DNA of 64,000 nucleotides from Spirosoma foliorum (GCF_014117325.1 NZ_CP059732.1:7691001-7755000), one strand, 5' to 3'; numbered from the stretch's first letter, positions 44,405-54,111 are shown. Notes: generated by a model from the letters alone, not told the origin. Translations and numbers: made by a program.

Positions 44405-44881
44405 TTAGTTAGCTGCTTCTTCTTTCGCTTCTTTTGTAGGCACAATTGCCTTTCCACCTGCTTTTTCAATAGCTTCTTTTGCGCTAGCTGAGAAAGCGTG
44501 GGCGTGGATTTCAACGGCAGTTGTCAATTCACCACGGCTTAATACTTTAACAAGGTCTTTCTTGCTAACCAGACCATGCTGAAGCAGGAATTCCATGTCA
44601 ACGATCGTTGCCTTGGTCTCATCAACCAATGCCTGAATAGCATCCAGGTTGAGAGGTTTGTATTCGACGCGGTTGATATTTTTGAAGCCGAACTTAGGCA
44701 CACGACGTTGAAGTGGCATCTGACCACCTTCGAAGTGTGTCTTACGACTGTAACCTGAGCGCGATTGCGCTCCTTTGTGACCACGCGTAGACGTACCGCC
44801 CATGCCTGATCCTTGTCCGCGTCCGACTCGCTTGCGCTCTCTGACGGAACCTTTTGCCGGTCTAAGGTTGCTTAAATTCAT
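44405..44881 (-). CDS. rplO: Ribosomal protein L15
   Basis: 158 residues. The N-terminal Gly/Arg-rich tail (GRGQGSGMGGTSTRGHKGAQ) is typical of L15. The core ends at EIHAHAFSASAKEAIEKAGG. It assembles late into the 50S. It is preceded on the transcript by rpmD and a short palindrome at 44902-44965. Confidence 0.97.
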   Translation of the reverse strand: MNLSNLRPAKGSVRERKRVGRGQGSGMGGTSTRGHKGAQSRSGYSRKTHFEGGQMPLQRRVPKFGFKNINRVEYKPLNLDAIQALVDETKATIVDMEFLLQHGLVSKKDLVKVLSRGELTTAVEIHAHAFSASAKEAIEKAGGKAIVPTKEAKEEAAN

Positions 44882-44901
44882 TGCTATATTAGTAAAAAGA
44901 T

Positions 44902-44965
44902 GATTCTTTTGGCTTTTCAGCCAGCTCTAACGCAAGGTTAAAAAGGCCTGAAAACCAAAAGAATC
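44902..44965. repeat. Imperfect palindrome between rpmD and rplO
   Basis: Arms 44902-44922 and 44945-44965 are nearly complementary (GATTCTTTTGG type). Heptamer structure is not clear. It occupies most of the 94-base gap. Confidence 0.65.
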
Positions 44966-44975
44966 GCAAAGATAC

Positions 44976-45155
44976 TTAAATTTCTTCAACTTTCACCAGG
45001 TGCTGCACCTTATTGATTGCACCCTTCAGCGCGTCGTTATATTCTAGTTCGACGCTGCGGTTGATTTTGCCCAAGCCTAATGACTTGATAGCATTTTTTT
45101 GAGATAGCGGCCGTTTAATGGTGCTGCTGACCTGCGTGATGCGTACTCGTGCCAT
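44976..45155 (-). CDS. rpmD: Ribosomal protein L30
   Basis: 59 residues read from ATG 45155 to TAA 44976-44978. The sequence opens MARVRITQVSSTIKRPLSQK and continues AIKSLGLGKINRSVELEYND, the L30 pattern. It is a small 50S protein. It lies between rpsE and rplO. Confidence 0.95.
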   Translation of the reverse strand: MARVRITQVSSTIKRPLSQKNAIKSLGLGKINRSVELEYNDALKGAINKVQHLVKVEEI

Positions 45156-45174
45156 GTCTGTTGCTCCGTTTAAA

Positions 45175-45693
45175 TTAACCGTTAAATACTTTTGCCAAAC
45201 TTACCTGACGTTGGAAAGCAACCTGATGTGGTAACCGCATTTTAAGCAGTGCATCAAGCGTAGCTTTTACCACGTTGTGCGGGTTAGAAGACCCTTTCGA
45301 TTTTGCCAGGATATCGTGAATACCAGCCGACTCAAGAACGGCGCGCATAGCACCGCCAGCGATCAAACCGGTACCTGGAGAAGCTGGTTTCAGCAGGACA
45401 AAGCCTCCACTGAATTTGCCTTCCATTTCGTGAGGAATGGTACGCTTCAGAAGTGGAACCTGTACCAGGTTTTTCTTTGCGTCTTCTACTCCTTTTGCAA
45501 TCGCGTCCGTTACTTCATTGGCTTTGCCCAATCCGTAACCAACGACACCGTTACCGTCTCCGACGACGACAATCGCCGAGAAGCTGAATCGGCGACCACC
45601 TTTTACCACCTTCGCTACGCGATTGATGGCTACAACCTTTTCTTTCAGGTCGGCTTCGTTAAATTTTGTCGGTCTTGCTGAATTGATGTTCAT
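45175..45693 (-). CDS. rpsE: Ribosomal protein S5
   Basis: 172 residues. The N-terminal double-stranded RNA-binding domain has [20 protein letters not shown] and [20 protein letters not shown]; the C-terminal domain has [20 protein letters not shown] and [15 protein letters not shown]. It is part of the 30S mRNA entry and fidelity region. It follows rplR by three bases. Confidence 0.97.
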   Translation of the reverse strand: MNINSARPTKFNEADLKEKVVAINRVAKVVKGGRRFSFSAIVVVGDGNGVVGYGLGKANEVTDAIAKGVEDAKKNLVQVPLLKRTIPHEMEGKFSGGFVLLKPASPGTGLIAGGAMRAVLESAGIHDILAKSKGSSNPHNVVKATLDALLKMRLPHQVAFQRQVSLAKVFNG

Positions 45694-45696
45694 CGC

Positions 45697-46050
45697 TTAG
45701 AACTTAAGGCCACCCTCGCGGGCTGCATCGGCCAGTGCTTTTACTTTACCGTGATATAAGTAGCCATTGCGGTCGAACACAGCTGCGCTGATGTTCTGTG
45801 CAACTGCTTTTTCAGCTAAACGCTGACCTACTTTCTTCGCTGTTTCGAGGGTGTTCCCTTCGATTTCGCTTTTCAACTCAACAGACGATGCAGCTGCCAG
45901 CGTGTGGCCCGTTACGTCATCGATAAGTTGTGCGTAAATTCCCGTATTAGAACGGAAAACTGATAGACGAGGACGTTCGGCTGTACCGGACACTTTCGCC
46001 CGGATACCAAACTTGATCCGCTGTCTTCTTTCTTGTTTTGTAGTTGCCAT
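45697..46050 (-). CDS. rplR: Ribosomal protein L18
   Basis: 117 residues. The Arg/Lys-rich N-terminus ([20 protein letters not shown]) and [17 protein letters not shown], then [20 protein letters not shown], fit L18, which binds 5S rRNA. A heptamer palindrome lies between it and rplF. Confidence 0.97.
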   Translation of the reverse strand: MATTKQERRQRIKFGIRAKVSGTAERPRLSVFRSNTGIYAQLIDDVTGHTLAAASSVELKSEIEGNTLETAKKVGQRLAEKAVAQNISAAVFDRNGYLYHGKVKALADAAREGGLKF

Positions 46051-46083
46051 GTTATTTGATTCCGACCAAATAGGCTGTTTATA

Positions 46084-46154
46084 GTTTCAAGTTTCAGGTT
46101 CCATGTCTCAAGTACGATCACTAAATGTGGAACTTGAAACGTGGAACCTAAAAC
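46084..46154. repeat. Heptamer-arm palindrome (GTTTCAA family) between rplF and rplR
   Basis: The left arm (46084-46111) has units GTTTCAA, GTTTCAG, GTTCCAT and GTCTCAA. The right arm (46127-46154) on the reverse strand has GTTTTAG, GTTCCAC, GTTTCAA and GTTCCAC. A relative lies at 49863-49932. Confidence 0.88.
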
Positions 46155-46158
46155 AAAC

Positions 46159-46716
46159 TTATTTTTTAGACGAAGATTTACCAGCTTTCCGGCGAACTTG
46201 CTCACCGATGAAGCGGATACCTTTGCCTTTATAGGGCTCAACTTTACGGAGTGAACGGATTTTAGCCGCTACATCGCCAAGAAGTTGTTTGTCTGAGCCT
46301 TCCAGATATACTTTCGGATTCTGACCTTTTTCGGTTACAGCCGTTACCTTGATCTCTTCAGGAACTGCTACGTACACATTGTGTGAATAGCCAAGTTGCA
46401 ATTCAAGAACATTATTAGTAACCGATGCTTTGTAACCTACCCCAATAACTTCGAGGTTAAGTTTAAAGCCTTCACTAACGCCTTGTACCATGTTGCTAAC
46501 CAGCGAACGATACAGACCGTGTAGTGCTTTGTGGCGTTTCTGCTCCGTTGGACGGGACACTTGAATCTGACCTTCTTCGATGGCTACCGAAATGTCCGGG
46601 TCAACTGTTTGGTGCAGGGTGCCTTTAGGCCCTTTTACCGTAACGACGTTTTGATCGTCGACAGACAACGTTACGTTGCTGGGCAGGGCGATGGGTTTCT
46701 TACCTATGCGTGACAT
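46159..46716 (-). CDS. rplF: Ribosomal protein L6
   Basis: 185 residues with two repeated L6 domains: SRIGKKPIALPSNVTLSVDD and the C-terminal KIRSLRKVEPYKGKGIRFIG. It binds helix 97 of 23S rRNA near the GTPase centre. It follows rpsH by 13 bases. Confidence 0.97.
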   Translation of the reverse strand: MSRIGKKPIALPSNVTLSVDDQNVVTVKGPKGTLHQTVDPDISVAIEEGQIQVSRPTEQKRHKALHGLYRSLVSNMVQGVSEGFKLNLEVIGVGYKASVTNNVLELQLGYSHNVYVAVPEEIKVTAVTEKGQNPKVYLEGSDKQLLGDVAAKIRSLRKVEPYKGKGIRFIGEQVRRKAGKSSSKK

Positions 46717-46729
46717 CGTTCAGTTCGGA

Positions 46730-47128
46730 TTAATATACGTAACACAATACTTCTCCACCAACGTTCAGCGTCTTCGCTTCTTTATCAGTCATCACACCTT
46801 TAGAGGTTGAGATGATCGCTACGCCCAAACCATTCAGGATACGTGGCAGATGATCGGCTCCCCGATACTGACGTAGACCTGGCCGGCTGATACGTTGTAG
46901 ATCAACGATAGCCGATTGCTTCGTTGTTGGATTGTACTTCAAAGCAATTTTGATGGTGCCTTGCGCAGTGCTATCGTCGAACTTATAGTTCTGGATGAAC
47001 CCTTTGTCGTACAAAACTTTGGTAATTTCTTTCTTTATATTGGAAGCAGGGATCTCCACAACCCGGTGCTTTGCCCGGATGGCATTTCTAACGCGGGTTA
47101 GAAAATCTGCTATTGGATCTGTATTCAT
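46730..47128 (-). CDS. rpsH: Ribosomal protein S8
   Basis: 132 residues. [20 protein letters not shown] and the C-terminal [20 protein letters not shown] mark S8. It binds the central domain of 16S rRNA and in other bacteria represses the spc operon. A 90-base gap without visible features separates it from rpsN. Confidence 0.97.
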   Translation of the reverse strand: MNTDPIADFLTRVRNAIRAKHRVVEIPASNIKKEITKVLYDKGFIQNYKFDDSTAQGTIKIALKYNPTTKQSAIVDLQRISRPGLRQYRGADHLPRILNGLGVAIISTSKGVMTDKEAKTLNVGGEVLCYVY

Positions 47129-47218
47129 TCTTAGCGTTGCGTTACTTGCAAATCTCTCTTTTTGAGAAAGTTCGCAAAATTACGGAAACTGAATTACAAA
47201 TAGAAATGGAATCTGGAA

Positions 47219-47488
47219 TTACCAGCTTGCTTTAGTTACACCTGGAATTTTACCCGCTGATGCCATTTCCCGGAAGGTTACCCGCGAAATACCAAACTTG
47301 CGCATATAGCCCCGTGGACGACCTGTCAGTTTGCAACGATTGTGCAGACGAACTGGTGATGCATTTTTAGGAAGCTTGTCCAGACCGATGTAATCACCAG
47401 CTGCTTTCAGAGCAGCTCGTTTCGTAGCATATTTGGCAACTAACGCTTCGCGTTTCCGTTCCCGTGCTTTGATTGATTCTTTTGCCAT
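47219..47488 (-). CDS. rpsN: Ribosomal protein S14 (zinc-free form)
   Basis: 89 residues. [20 protein letters not shown] opens the longer, zinc-independent S14, and [20 protein letters not shown] with [20 protein letters not shown] ends it. Only one cysteine is present, so the CxxC zinc pairs are absent. It is a 30S head protein. Confidence 0.97.
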   Translation of the reverse strand: MAKESIKARERKREALVAKYATKRAALKAAGDYIGLDKLPKNASPVRLHNRCKLTGRPRGYMRKFGISRVTFREMASAGKIPGVTKASW

Positions 47489-47511
47489 TGTTTTAGCCTT
47501 TGTGTCGGTTG

Positions 47512-48066
47512 TTATTTACCACTTTTAGCAAACGGCATGCCCATTGCTTTCAACAGCTCGTAGCTTTCGCTATCGGTATTGGCGGTCGTCACAAACGTGA
47601 TGTCCATCCCCGAAATACGGGCTACTTTATCGATGCTGATTTCTGGGAAGATAATCTGCTCCTGCACGCCGAACGTGTAGTTACCACGGCCATCAAACCC
47701 TTTGTCGCTAATGCCTTTGAAGTCACGAACGCGAGGCAACGATACCGTTGTCAACCGATCAAGGAATTCATACATTTTCTCACCACGTAAGGTCACTTTC
47801 GCACCGATGGGCATTTTCTCCCGCAGTTTGAAGTTAGAAACCGCTTTTTTCGACAAAGTCGCAACGGCTTTCTGACCCGTGATGGTCGTCAATTCTTCGA
47901 CACCTACGTCAACCAATTTTTTATCGGCGACAGCGGCTCCAATACCTTTATTGACAACAATCTTCGTCAAGCGGGGTACTTGCATAACCGACTTGTACTG
48001 AAACTTGTCCTTCAATTGAGGTACAACTTCGTTTAAATATTTTTCTTTCAGTCTTGGCGTTGCCAT
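47512..48066 (-). CDS. rplE: Ribosomal protein L5
   Basis: 184 residues. [40 protein letters not shown] and [19 protein letters not shown] are L5 landmarks. It binds 5S rRNA and contacts the P-site tRNA. It sits between rplX and rpsN. Confidence 0.97.
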   Translation of the reverse strand: MATPRLKEKYLNEVVPQLKDKFQYKSVMQVPRLTKIVVNKGIGAAVADKKLVDVGVEELTTITGQKAVATLSKKAVSNFKLREKMPIGAKVTLRGEKMYEFLDRLTTVSLPRVRDFKGISDKGFDGRGNYTFGVQEQIIFPEISIDKVARISGMDITFVTTANTDSESYELLKAMGMPFAKSGK

Positions 48067-48081
48067 TCTCTTAGACCTTTA

Positions 48082-48438
48082 TTATTTACGGACGTCGGGG
48101 ATGAAATTGCCGGTCTTTTTCGAGAACCGTTGCAGTTTACCCTTTTCATTCAACTTACGACCCGTACGGGTAGGTTCGCCGGTGGCAGGGTCAACCAATT
48201 TCAGATTACTGATATGAATTGATCCTTCCGTTTTTTCCAGACTTCCCTGTGGGTTAGAAGCGGTAGGTTTCAAGTGTTTGGTAATCATAGCCACACCCTC
48301 AACACGGGCACGATCTTTCTCTACAATTACTTCTTTCACTACACCGCGCTGCCCTTTCGAGTTACCACCAATCACGACGACCGTATCGCCCGTCTTGATG
48401 TGGAATTTGTGTGTCGGTAGCGTTATTTTCTTCTCCAT
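48082..48438 (-). CDS. rplX: Ribosomal protein L24
   Basis: 118 residues. The KOW motif FHIKTGDTVVVIGGNSKGQR followed by GVVKEVIVEKDRARVEGV is characteristic. It starts 50S assembly by binding the 5' end of 23S rRNA. It follows rplN by three bases. Confidence 0.97.
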   Translation of the reverse strand: MEKKITLPTHKFHIKTGDTVVVIGGNSKGQRGVVKEVIVEKDRARVEGVAMITKHLKPTASNPQGSLEKTEGSIHISNLKLVDPATGEPTRTGRKLNEKGKLQRFSKKTGNFIPDVRK

Positions 48439-48441
48439 TGC

Positions 48442-48810
48442 TTACAATACCTCTGGGGCTAACGATACGATTTTCATAAACTGCTTCTCGCGCAATTCGC
48501 GGGCTACAGGACCGAAAATCCGAGTACCACGCGGCTCATCGTTGTTGTTGAGCAACACAGCTGCGTTGTCTTCAAAACGGATGTACGAACCATCTTTCCG
48601 GCGTACTTCCTTTTTAGTCCGAACAACCACGGCTTTCGAAACCGTACCTTTTTTCATACTGCTGGACGACAGGGCTTGCTTCACTGTCACGACAATCTTG
48701 TCACCGACCGATGCATACCGTTTGCCCGTACCGCCCAGGACTCGGATAACCAGCACTTCTTTAGCGCCACTGTTATCGGCTACTCCTAATCTTGATTCTT
48801 GCTGTACCAT
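48442..48810 (-). CDS. rplN: Ribosomal protein L14
   Basis: 122 residues, the universal length. [20 protein letters not shown] and [20 protein letters not shown] are highly conserved. It contacts 16S rRNA across the subunit interface. It lies between rpsQ and rplX with three-base spacers. Confidence 0.98.
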   Translation of the reverse strand: MVQQESRLGVADNSGAKEVLVIRVLGGTGKRYASVGDKIVVTVKQALSSSSMKKGTVSKAVVVRTKKEVRRKDGSYIRFEDNAAVLLNNNDEPRGTRIFGPVARELREKQFMKIVSLAPEVL

Positions 48811-48813
48811 GGC

Positions 48814-49176
48814 TTACTTCGCTTTTTCGATGATTTCGACTAACCGCCAACGCTTATTTTTGCTCAATGGGCGGGTTTCCATTACGCGAACTGTGTCGCC
48901 GATACCACACTCATTTTTCTCGTCATGAACCGTCAATTTTTTGGTCTTGTTCATGAACTTGCCATACATCGGGTGCTTCACTTTGCGATCAATCGCAACT
49001 GTGATTGTTTTCTGCATTTTATTGCTGGTCACCCGCCCGATACGCTCTTTACGTGCGTTACGCTCCGATGCCGATTTCGCTTCGCTCGTTGCTGGAGCGG
49101 CTGCTTTCGGCTGTTCTGTTGCTGCCACTGGAGTTGTTACTTCCTCCTGTGGTGCTGGTGCTTGTTGCTCTTCCAT
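48814..49176 (-). CDS. rpsQ: Ribosomal protein S17 with N-terminal extension
   Basis: 120 residues, against about 85 in most bacteria. Residues 1-38 are a low-complexity Ala/Pro/Glu tail ([20 protein letters not shown]). The S17 core follows: [20 protein letters not shown] and [21 protein letters not shown]17 is an early-binding 30S protein. The tail is not expected to contact rRNA in the core site. Confidence 0.95.
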   Translation of the reverse strand: MEEQQAPAPQEEVTTPVAATEQPKAAAPATSEAKSASERNARKERIGRVTSNKMQKTITVAIDRKVKHPMYGKFMNKTKKLTVHDEKNECGIGDTVRVMETRPLSKNKRWRLVEIIEKAK

Positions 49177-49188
49177 CGTCGTGTCTTA

Positions 49189-49383
49189 TTAGGCTTGCCG
49201 CGATTTAACTGTCAGTTCTGTGTGCAGGCGAGCAATCCGTTTGCGGCTCTCGCGGATGCGCATGGGGTTCTCGATAGGAGACACAGCATGAGCAAACTTC
49301 AGTTTCAGCAGGCGATCCTGTTCCGCACCAATTTCAGCACGTAAGGCATCCGCCGACAATCCTTTCAAATCTTCTTTTTTCAT
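49189..49383 (-). CDS. rpmC: Ribosomal protein L29
   Basis: 64 residues. KKEDLKGLSADALRAEIGAE and LKLKFAHAVSPIENPMRIRE followed by SRKRIARLHTEL are L29 signatures. It sits at the nascent-chain exit next to L23. It lies between rplP and rpsQ. Confidence 0.97.
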   Translation of the reverse strand: MKKEDLKGLSADALRAEIGAEQDRLLKLKFAHAVSPIENPMRIRESRKRIARLHTELTVKSRQA

Positions 49384-49404
49384 CTTGTTCGTCGCTTAGG
49401 GATA

Positions 49405-49836
49405 CTACTCTTCGCCTTGCTCCTGATAATCGCGCCGGACTACAAACTTGGTCCGAACGGGCAACTTCTGAGCGGCTAAGCGAAGGGCTTCCATACCCGT
49501 TGCTAAATCAACTCCCGTTGTTTCGAACATAATCGTGCCGGGTTTCACTACGGCTACCCAATACTCGGGAGCACCTTTACCTTTACCCATCCGTACTTCA
49601 GCCGGTTTCTTGGTGATCGGCTTGTCTGGGAAAATACGAATCCAAACCTGGCCTTCACGTTTCATGGCCCGGGTTACGGAAATACGAGCGGCTTCAATCT
49701 GGCGGGCGGTAATCCGACCTGGTTCCAGCGATTTGATAGCGAACGTACCGAAAGAAATCTCATGACCGCGCGATGCGATACCTGGAATCCTTCCTTTATG
49801 CTGTTTACGGAATTTAGTTCTTTTTGGCTGTAACAT
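49405..49836 (-). CDS. rplP: Ribosomal protein L16
   Basis: 143 residues. [20 protein letters not shown] and [20 protein letters not shown], then [20 protein letters not shown], are universal L16 features. It shapes the A-site tRNA pocket. A heptamer palindrome lies between it and rpsC. Confidence 0.98.
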   Translation of the reverse strand: MLQPKRTKFRKQHKGRIPGIASRGHEISFGTFAIKSLEPGRITARQIEAARISVTRAMKREGQVWIRIFPDKPITKKPAEVRMGKGKGAPEYWVAVVKPGTIMFETTGVDLATGMEALRLAAQKLPVRTKFVVRRDYQEQGEE

Positions 49837-49862
49837 TTTTCTGTTATCAGTTAGCGTTCAAT

Positions 49863-49932
49863 GTTTCAGGTTTCAAGTTGATGGTTCAAGTCTGTGAATA
49901 AACCGGTAACTTGAAACAACGAAACTTGGAAC
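49863..49932. repeat. Heptamer-arm palindrome (GTTTCAA family) between rpsC and rplP
   Basis: The left arm (49863-49890) has units GTTTCAG, GTTTCAA, GTTGATG, GTTCAAG. The right arm (about 49905-49932) on the reverse strand has GTTCCAA and GTTTCAA with an extra base in one unit. It is a relative of 46084-46154. Confidence 0.8.
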
Positions 49933-49936
49933 TCGT

Positions 49937-50833
49937 TTATCGTCTTGGTCCACCTTGGCCACCACCGCGATTGCCACCTTGGCCACCGCCACGATTGCCA
50001 CCCTGGCCACCACCGCGATTACCGCCCTGGCCACCGCCACGGTTGCCACCACGGTCATTGGCTCCACGCTCACCGCGATTGCGGCCACCCCGTTCGTTAC
50101 CATCACGGTCGCCACGTGGTCCCCGACGATCGCCACGATCGTTGGCAGAGGCTGTGCGTTCACCGGCTTGTGCCTGGCTCATCATAGCTGATGGAGACAG
50201 ATCACGCTTGCCATAAACTTCGCCTTTGAAAATCCACACTTTGATGCCGATTTTACCGTAAACAGTTTGGGCTTCAGAGATTGCGTAATCGATATCGGCA
50301 CGAAGCGTATGAAGAGGTACACGACCTTCTTTGTACTGCTCTGAGCGGGCAATTTCAGCACCACCTAAACGACCTGATACTTTTACTTTGATACCTTGAG
50401 CACCTACGCGAAGAGCTGACTGGATAGCCTGCTTCATAGCACGACGGAACGAAATACGAGCCTGTAACTGCTGAGCGATAGCTTCGCCAACCAATTTAGC
50501 ATCGATTTCAGGCCGTTTGATTTCGAAGATATTGATCTGGACATCTTTGCCCGTGATCTTTTTCAACTCTTCTTTGATCTTATCGACCTCACCACCGCCT
50601 TTACCGATTACAATACCCGGACGGGCTGTGTGAATCGTGAGAGTAACCCGTTTTAGGGTACGCTCGATAACTACCCGAGCAATGGCTCCTTTCGGAATAC
50701 GGGCTGCTACATATTTGCGGATTTTCTCGTCTTCAACGAGTTTATCAGCAAACTCTTTGCCGCCGTACCAGCTCGATTCCCAGCCCCGAACAATACCAAG
50801 TCGCAGGCCAACTGGATTTATTTTTTGTCCCAT
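49937..50833 (-). CDS. rpsC: Ribosomal protein S3 with Gly/Arg-rich C-terminal repeat tail
   Basis: 298 residues, against about 210-230 in most bacteria. The KH domain ([19 protein letters not shown]) and [20 protein letters not shown] are normal S3. The last 70 residues are RGG-like ([20 protein letters not shown]), ending in four near-identical GGNRGGGQ units. S3 lies at the mRNA entry channel, where such a tail could touch mRNA; this function is an inference. The tail is encoded by 24-base tandem repeats. Confidence 0.95.
   Translation of the reverse strand: MGQKINPVGLRLGIVRGWESSWYGGKEFADKLVEDEKIRKYVAARIPKGAIARVVIERTLKRVTLTIHTARPGIVIGKGGGEVDKIKEELKKITGKDVQINIFEIKRPEIDAKLVGEAIAQQLQARISFRRAMKQAIQSALRVGAQGIKVKVSGRLGGAEIARSEQYKEGRVPLHTLRADIDYAISEAQTVYGKIGIKVWIFKGEVYGKRDLSPSAMMSQAQAGERTASANDRGDRRGPRGDRDGNERGGRNRGERGANDRGGNRGGGQGGNRGGGQGGNRGGGQGGNRGGGQGGPRR
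49950..50045. repeat. 24-base tandem repeats encoding the S3 tail
   Basis: Four copies of a unit of about 24 bases (CCACCTTGGCCACC type) encode GGNRGGGQ octapeptides at the S3 C-terminus. Differences between copies are mostly silent, so the protein repeat is kept. It is not a CRISPR: no unique spacers are present. Confidence 0.85.
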
Positions 50834-50840
50834 TTCTTAA

Positions 50841-51233
50841 TTATTGTTCGTTTTCAGGGGTTTCTGCTTCTGCCGCTGTCAATACTGATTGAGCTGCACT
50901 GTCAACCACGATTGTAATGTGGTTTGACCGCTTCCGAATCCGGTGACCACGACCTTGTGGAGCTGGACGAAGACGCTTCAGCATCGGACCTCCATCAACA
51001 AAAATCGTTTTTACGTAAAGATCAGCGTCTTCGATACGCTCATCTTCATTTTTCTGCTGCCAGTTGGCAACGGCCGATAAAAGCACTTTCTGCAATACAC
51101 CGGCACCAGCCTGTGGCTGATATTTTAACAGACCCAACGCCCGGCTAACGCGCTGACCACGAATGAGGTCGGCAATTATCCGCATCTTACGGGGCGACGT
51201 GGGCACATCTTTAAGTTTTGCTACTGCTTCCAT
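50841..51233 (-). CDS. rplV: Ribosomal protein L22
   Basis: 130 residues. [20 protein letters not shown] and [20 protein letters not shown] contain the L22 beta-hairpin region of the exit tunnel. It lies between rpsS and rpsC. An octamer palindrome occupies the gap to rpsS. Confidence 0.97.
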   Translation of the reverse strand: MEAVAKLKDVPTSPRKMRIIADLIRGQRVSRALGLLKYQPQAGAGVLQKVLLSAVANWQQKNEDERIEDADLYVKTIFVDGGPMLKRLRPAPQGRGHRIRKRSNHITIVVDSAAQSVLTAAEAETPENEQ

Positions 51234-51244
51234 TTAAAATGTGA

Positions 51245-51346
51245 GTTGTAAAGTTGTCGAGTTATTAGGTTGTAAAGTTTGTTGTTTGCGTAAGTCCCGG
51301 CGGGTCACCGCAACTTTATGTCTTTTCAACGTTCTAACTTTTCAAC
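51245..51346. repeat. Palindrome with arms built of 8-base units
   Basis: The left arm (51245-51276) divides into GTTGTAAA, GTTGTCGA, GTTATTAG, GTTGTAAA. The right arm (about 51311-51346) on the reverse strand gives GTTGAAAA, GTTAGAAC, GTTGAAAA, GACATAAA. It lies between rpsS and rplV. Confidence 0.8.
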
Positions 51347-51352
51347 TTTAGT

Positions 51353-51631
51353 TTATCGTTTGCCCTTGTCTTTCTTTGCGGTGTGTCCCCGGAAGTTACG
51401 AGTTGGCGAGAATTCGCCGAGCTTGTGACCTACCATGTTTTCCGTTACATAAACCGGGATAAACTTGTTGCCGTTGTGAACGGCGAAGGTGTGGCCTACG
51501 AAATCCGGCGAAATCATCGAACGACGCGACCAGGTTTTGATGACCGATTTCTTGCCCGAATCATTCTGAGCCTGAACTTTATTGTCCAGACGGAAATCAA
51601 TATATGGGCCTTTTTTGAGTGAACGTGCCAT
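51353..51631 (-). CDS. rpsS: Ribosomal protein S19
   Basis: 92 residues. [40 protein letters not shown] and [19 protein letters not shown] are standard. It is in the 30S head next to S13. It follows rplB by nine bases. Confidence 0.98.
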   Translation of the reverse strand: MARSLKKGPYIDFRLDNKVQAQNDSGKKSVIKTWSRRSMISPDFVGHTFAVHNGNKFIPVYVTENMVGHKLGEFSPTRNFRGHTAKKDKGKR

Positions 51632-51640
51632 TGTTATCTG

Positions 51641-52465
51641 TTACTTTTTGCGTCGGCTAATAATCATGCTTTCAGATGCCTTGTTCTTGTTGCGGGTCTT
51701 TTGACCTTTAGCGAACTGGCCATTGCGTGAGCGTGGGTGACCACCGGATGCCCGACCTTCACCACCACCCATTGGGTGATCGACAGGGTTCATCACAACC
51801 GCACGAACGCGGGGACGATGACCTAACCAACGGTTCCGACCTGCTTTACCCACAACAACGTTCATGTGGTCGGGGTTAGATACCGAACCAACCGTTGCCA
51901 TACCAGCACTTAATACCCGACGAGTTTCGCCCGAAGGAAGACGCAGGATAGCGTACTTGTCTTCACGACCTACTAATTGAGCATACGTACCAGCCGAACG
52001 AGCCATTGCGCCACCTTTACCAGGTGTCAGCTCAATGTTGTGAACGATGGTACCGATTGGCATAGCGGCTAATGGAAGCGCGTTACCTACGTCGGGGGTA
52101 GAACCTTCGCCTGACTGAATCGTCTGGCCAACACTAATACCTTGTGGTGCAATGATGTAGCGTTTTTCGCCGTCAGCATATTGCACCAGAGAGATGCGTG
52201 CAGAACGGTTTGGATCGTATTCTACAGTCAAAACTTCGGCAGGTTGGCCGACTTTATCGCGCTTGAAGTCAATGATACGGTAGTGCCGTTTGTGACCTCC
52301 TCCAATGTAGCGCATAGTGCGGTGCCCTTCGTTATTACGGCCACCGGTTCTCTTAATGGGCTCTAGCAGACTTTTCTCTGGCTTAGAGGCTGTTATTTCC
52401 GCAAAGTCGGGTGCCACGCGAAAACGTGTACTCGGCGTTATTGGTCTTAGTTTTTTAACTCCCAT
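51641..52465 (-). CDS. rplB: Ribosomal protein L2
   Basis: 274 residues. [20 protein letters not shown] and [20 protein letters not shown] followed by [17 protein letters not shown] hold the conserved His region near the peptidyl transferase centre. It binds 23S domain IV and is needed for subunit joining. It sits between rplW and rpsS. Confidence 0.98.
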   Translation of the reverse strand: MGVKKLRPITPSTRFRVAPDFAEITASKPEKSLLEPIKRTGGRNNEGHRTMRYIGGGHKRHYRIIDFKRDKVGQPAEVLTVEYDPNRSARISLVQYADGEKRYIIAPQGISVGQTIQSGEGSTPDVGNALPLAAMPIGTIVHNIELTPGKGGAMARSAGTYAQLVGREDKYAILRLPSGETRRVLSAGMATVGSVSNPDHMNVVVGKAGRNRWLGHRPRVRAVVMNPVDHPMGGGEGRASGGHPRSRNGQFAKGQKTRNKNKASESMIISRRKK

Positions 52466-52495
52466 GACTGATTAATTGGTAGAGCAATGCTCGGT

Positions 52496-52783
52496 TTACA
52501 GGTCAGCGTAGATATCAATTACTTCGCCTTCTGCCACCGTAACAATTGCTTTCTTAGTGGTTGGGGTCTTACCCGATACAACACGTCCGTTGATGTTCTT
52601 GCTGCGTTTCTTTCCGAAAACCCGGAAGGTATTTACAGCCTCAACGTTTACGCCATACATTTTCTCGATGGCTTTGCCGATTTCGAGTTTGTTGGCTTTT
52701 AGTTCAACCTCAAAAGCATACTTCCCTTGCTTGTTAAGGCCCGTCATTTTTTCGGTGACGATTGGTCGTTTCAGTACGCTCAT
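52496..52783 (-). CDS. rplW: Ribosomal protein L23
   Basis: 95 residues. VLKRPIVTEKMTGLNKQGKY and FEVELKANKLEIGKAIEKMY followed by GVNVEAVNTFRVFGKKR match L23, the exit-site docking protein for trigger factor and SRP. It follows rplD by two bases. Confidence 0.97.
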   Translation of the reverse strand: MSVLKRPIVTEKMTGLNKQGKYAFEVELKANKLEIGKAIEKMYGVNVEAVNTFRVFGKKRSKNINGRVVSGKTPTTKKAIVTVAEGEVIDIYADL

Positions 52784-52785
52784 GA

Positions 52786-53415
52786 TTATTTTTCGAACAA
52801 CGTTTGGATGGTTGACAGCGCTTCTTCGCTGATGAGCAGTTGGTCGGCGTTCATCAGATCGTAGGTGTTCACCTGCGACGCTGTGGTCACTTTCGCTTTC
52901 TGCACGTTCCGGCTCGACAATACAACGTTTGTATTTACGTCGGGCAGGATCAGCAGCGTTTTACGACCCGTCAGGTTCAGATCACTCAGGAATTGAATGT
53001 AATCTTTTGTGCGGGGTGCTTCCAGCGTGATGCTGTCGATAACTGAAATCTTCTCAGCTTTTGCTTTTACAGCGTAGGCCGACTGGCGAGCCAGGGCTTT
53101 CACTTTTTTGTTCAGTTTGAAGCTGTAATCCCGGGGGCGAGGTCCGAAAATTGTACCACCACCTACGAATACTGGTGATTTGGCACTACCAGCACGAGCA
53201 CCACCTGTACCTTTTTGCTTCTTCAGTTTGCGAGTTGAGTGTGCATTTTCAGCACGTTCTTTCGCTTTGTGCGTTCCCTGACGTTGGTTAGCCAGGTATT
53301 GTTTCACGTCGAGGTAAATCGCGTGTTGGTTCGGCTCGATACCGAAAACCTCCTCCGGAAGGGTGACCTTTTTGCCTGTGTCTACGCCTTTGCTGTTATA
53401 TACGCTTACTTCCAT
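52786..53415 (-). CDS. rplD: Ribosomal protein L4
   Basis: 209 residues. The loop KKQKGTGGARAGSAKSPVFV lines the exit tunnel, and FGPRPRDYSFKLNKKVKALA is conserved. In other bacteria L4 represses its own operon by acting on the leader, which is relevant to the structured leader candidate upstream of rplC. It follows rplC by three bases. Confidence 0.97.
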   Translation of the reverse strand: MEVSVYNSKGVDTGKKVTLPEEVFGIEPNQHAIYLDVKQYLANQRQGTHKAKERAENAHSTRKLKKQKGTGGARAGSAKSPVFVGGGTIFGPRPRDYSFKLNKKVKALARQSAYAVKAKAEKISVIDSITLEAPRTKDYIQFLSDLNLTGRKTLLILPDVNTNVVLSSRNVQKAKVTTASQVNTYDLMNADQLLISEEALSTIQTLFEK

Positions 53416-53418
53416 GGC

Positions 53419-54039
53419 CTATTTCTCAATAATAACGTATGAATTTTTGGCTCCGGGAATCGAACCGCTAACAACGAGCAGGTTTTGCTCAGGCAGAACA
53501 CGCAATACGCGCAGGTTTTGAACCTTAACGCGGTTACCGCCCATCCGGCCAGCCATACGAAGACCTTTGAACACGCGCGATGGGAACGAGCAGGCACCGA
53601 TCGAACCTGGGTGACGACCCCGGTTGTGCTGACCGTGCGTTTGACCGCCTACACCACCGAATCCATGACGTTTCACAACGCCCTGGAAACCACGACCTTT
53701 AGCTGTTCCAACTACGTCAACGAAGTCGGCTTCAGTAAATACGTCGGCTACCGTGAGGGTTTCACCTAAATTAAGCTCTTGTGTGAATTCTTTGAATTCA
53801 ACCAGTTTGCGCTTAGGTGTGGTACCAGCTTTTTTGAAGTGGCCCAACTCCGGCTTGTTGCTGTGCTTTTCTTTTTTGTCGCCATAACCCAGCTGCACAG
53901 CTGTGTAGCCATCTTTCTCGAGGCTACGAACTTGAGTTACAACACAGGGACCCGTCTCAATCACTGTACATGCCAGAGCCTGCCCGTCCGCATTGTACAC
54001 GCTGGTCATCCCGATTTTCTTGCCAATTAAACCAGACAT
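53419..54039 (-). CDS. rplC: Ribosomal protein L3
   Basis: 206 residues from the ATG at 54039 ([20 protein letters not shown]). An open reading extends 39 codons upstream but begins with non-L3 sequence covering the promoter, so this start is preferred. [20 protein letters not shown] and [20 protein letters not shown] are L3 landmarks. It is the first gene of the operon; rpsJ, usually next to it, is not upstream here. Confidence 0.97.
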   Translation of the reverse strand: MSGLIGKKIGMTSVYNADGQALACTVIETGPCVVTQVRSLEKDGYTAVQLGYGDKKEKHSNKPELGHFKKAGTTPKRKLVEFKEFTQELNLGETLTVADVFTEADFVDVVGTAKGRGFQGVVKRHGFGGVGGQTHGQHNRGRHPGSIGACSFPSRVFKGLRMAGRMGGNRVKVQNLRVLRVLPEQNLLVVSGSIPGAKNSYVIIEK

Positions 54040-54111
54040 TTGTGTTTGTTTAAAGTAAGCAGGTAAAAAATAGGTATTCATTTTCCAACTCGGACCTTCC
54101 GAATCGGGCCG

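Noticed and set aside
49950..50045. Possible CRISPR array from 24-base repeats
   Set aside because: No unique spacers; the repeat encodes the S3 tail and differences are mainly silent.
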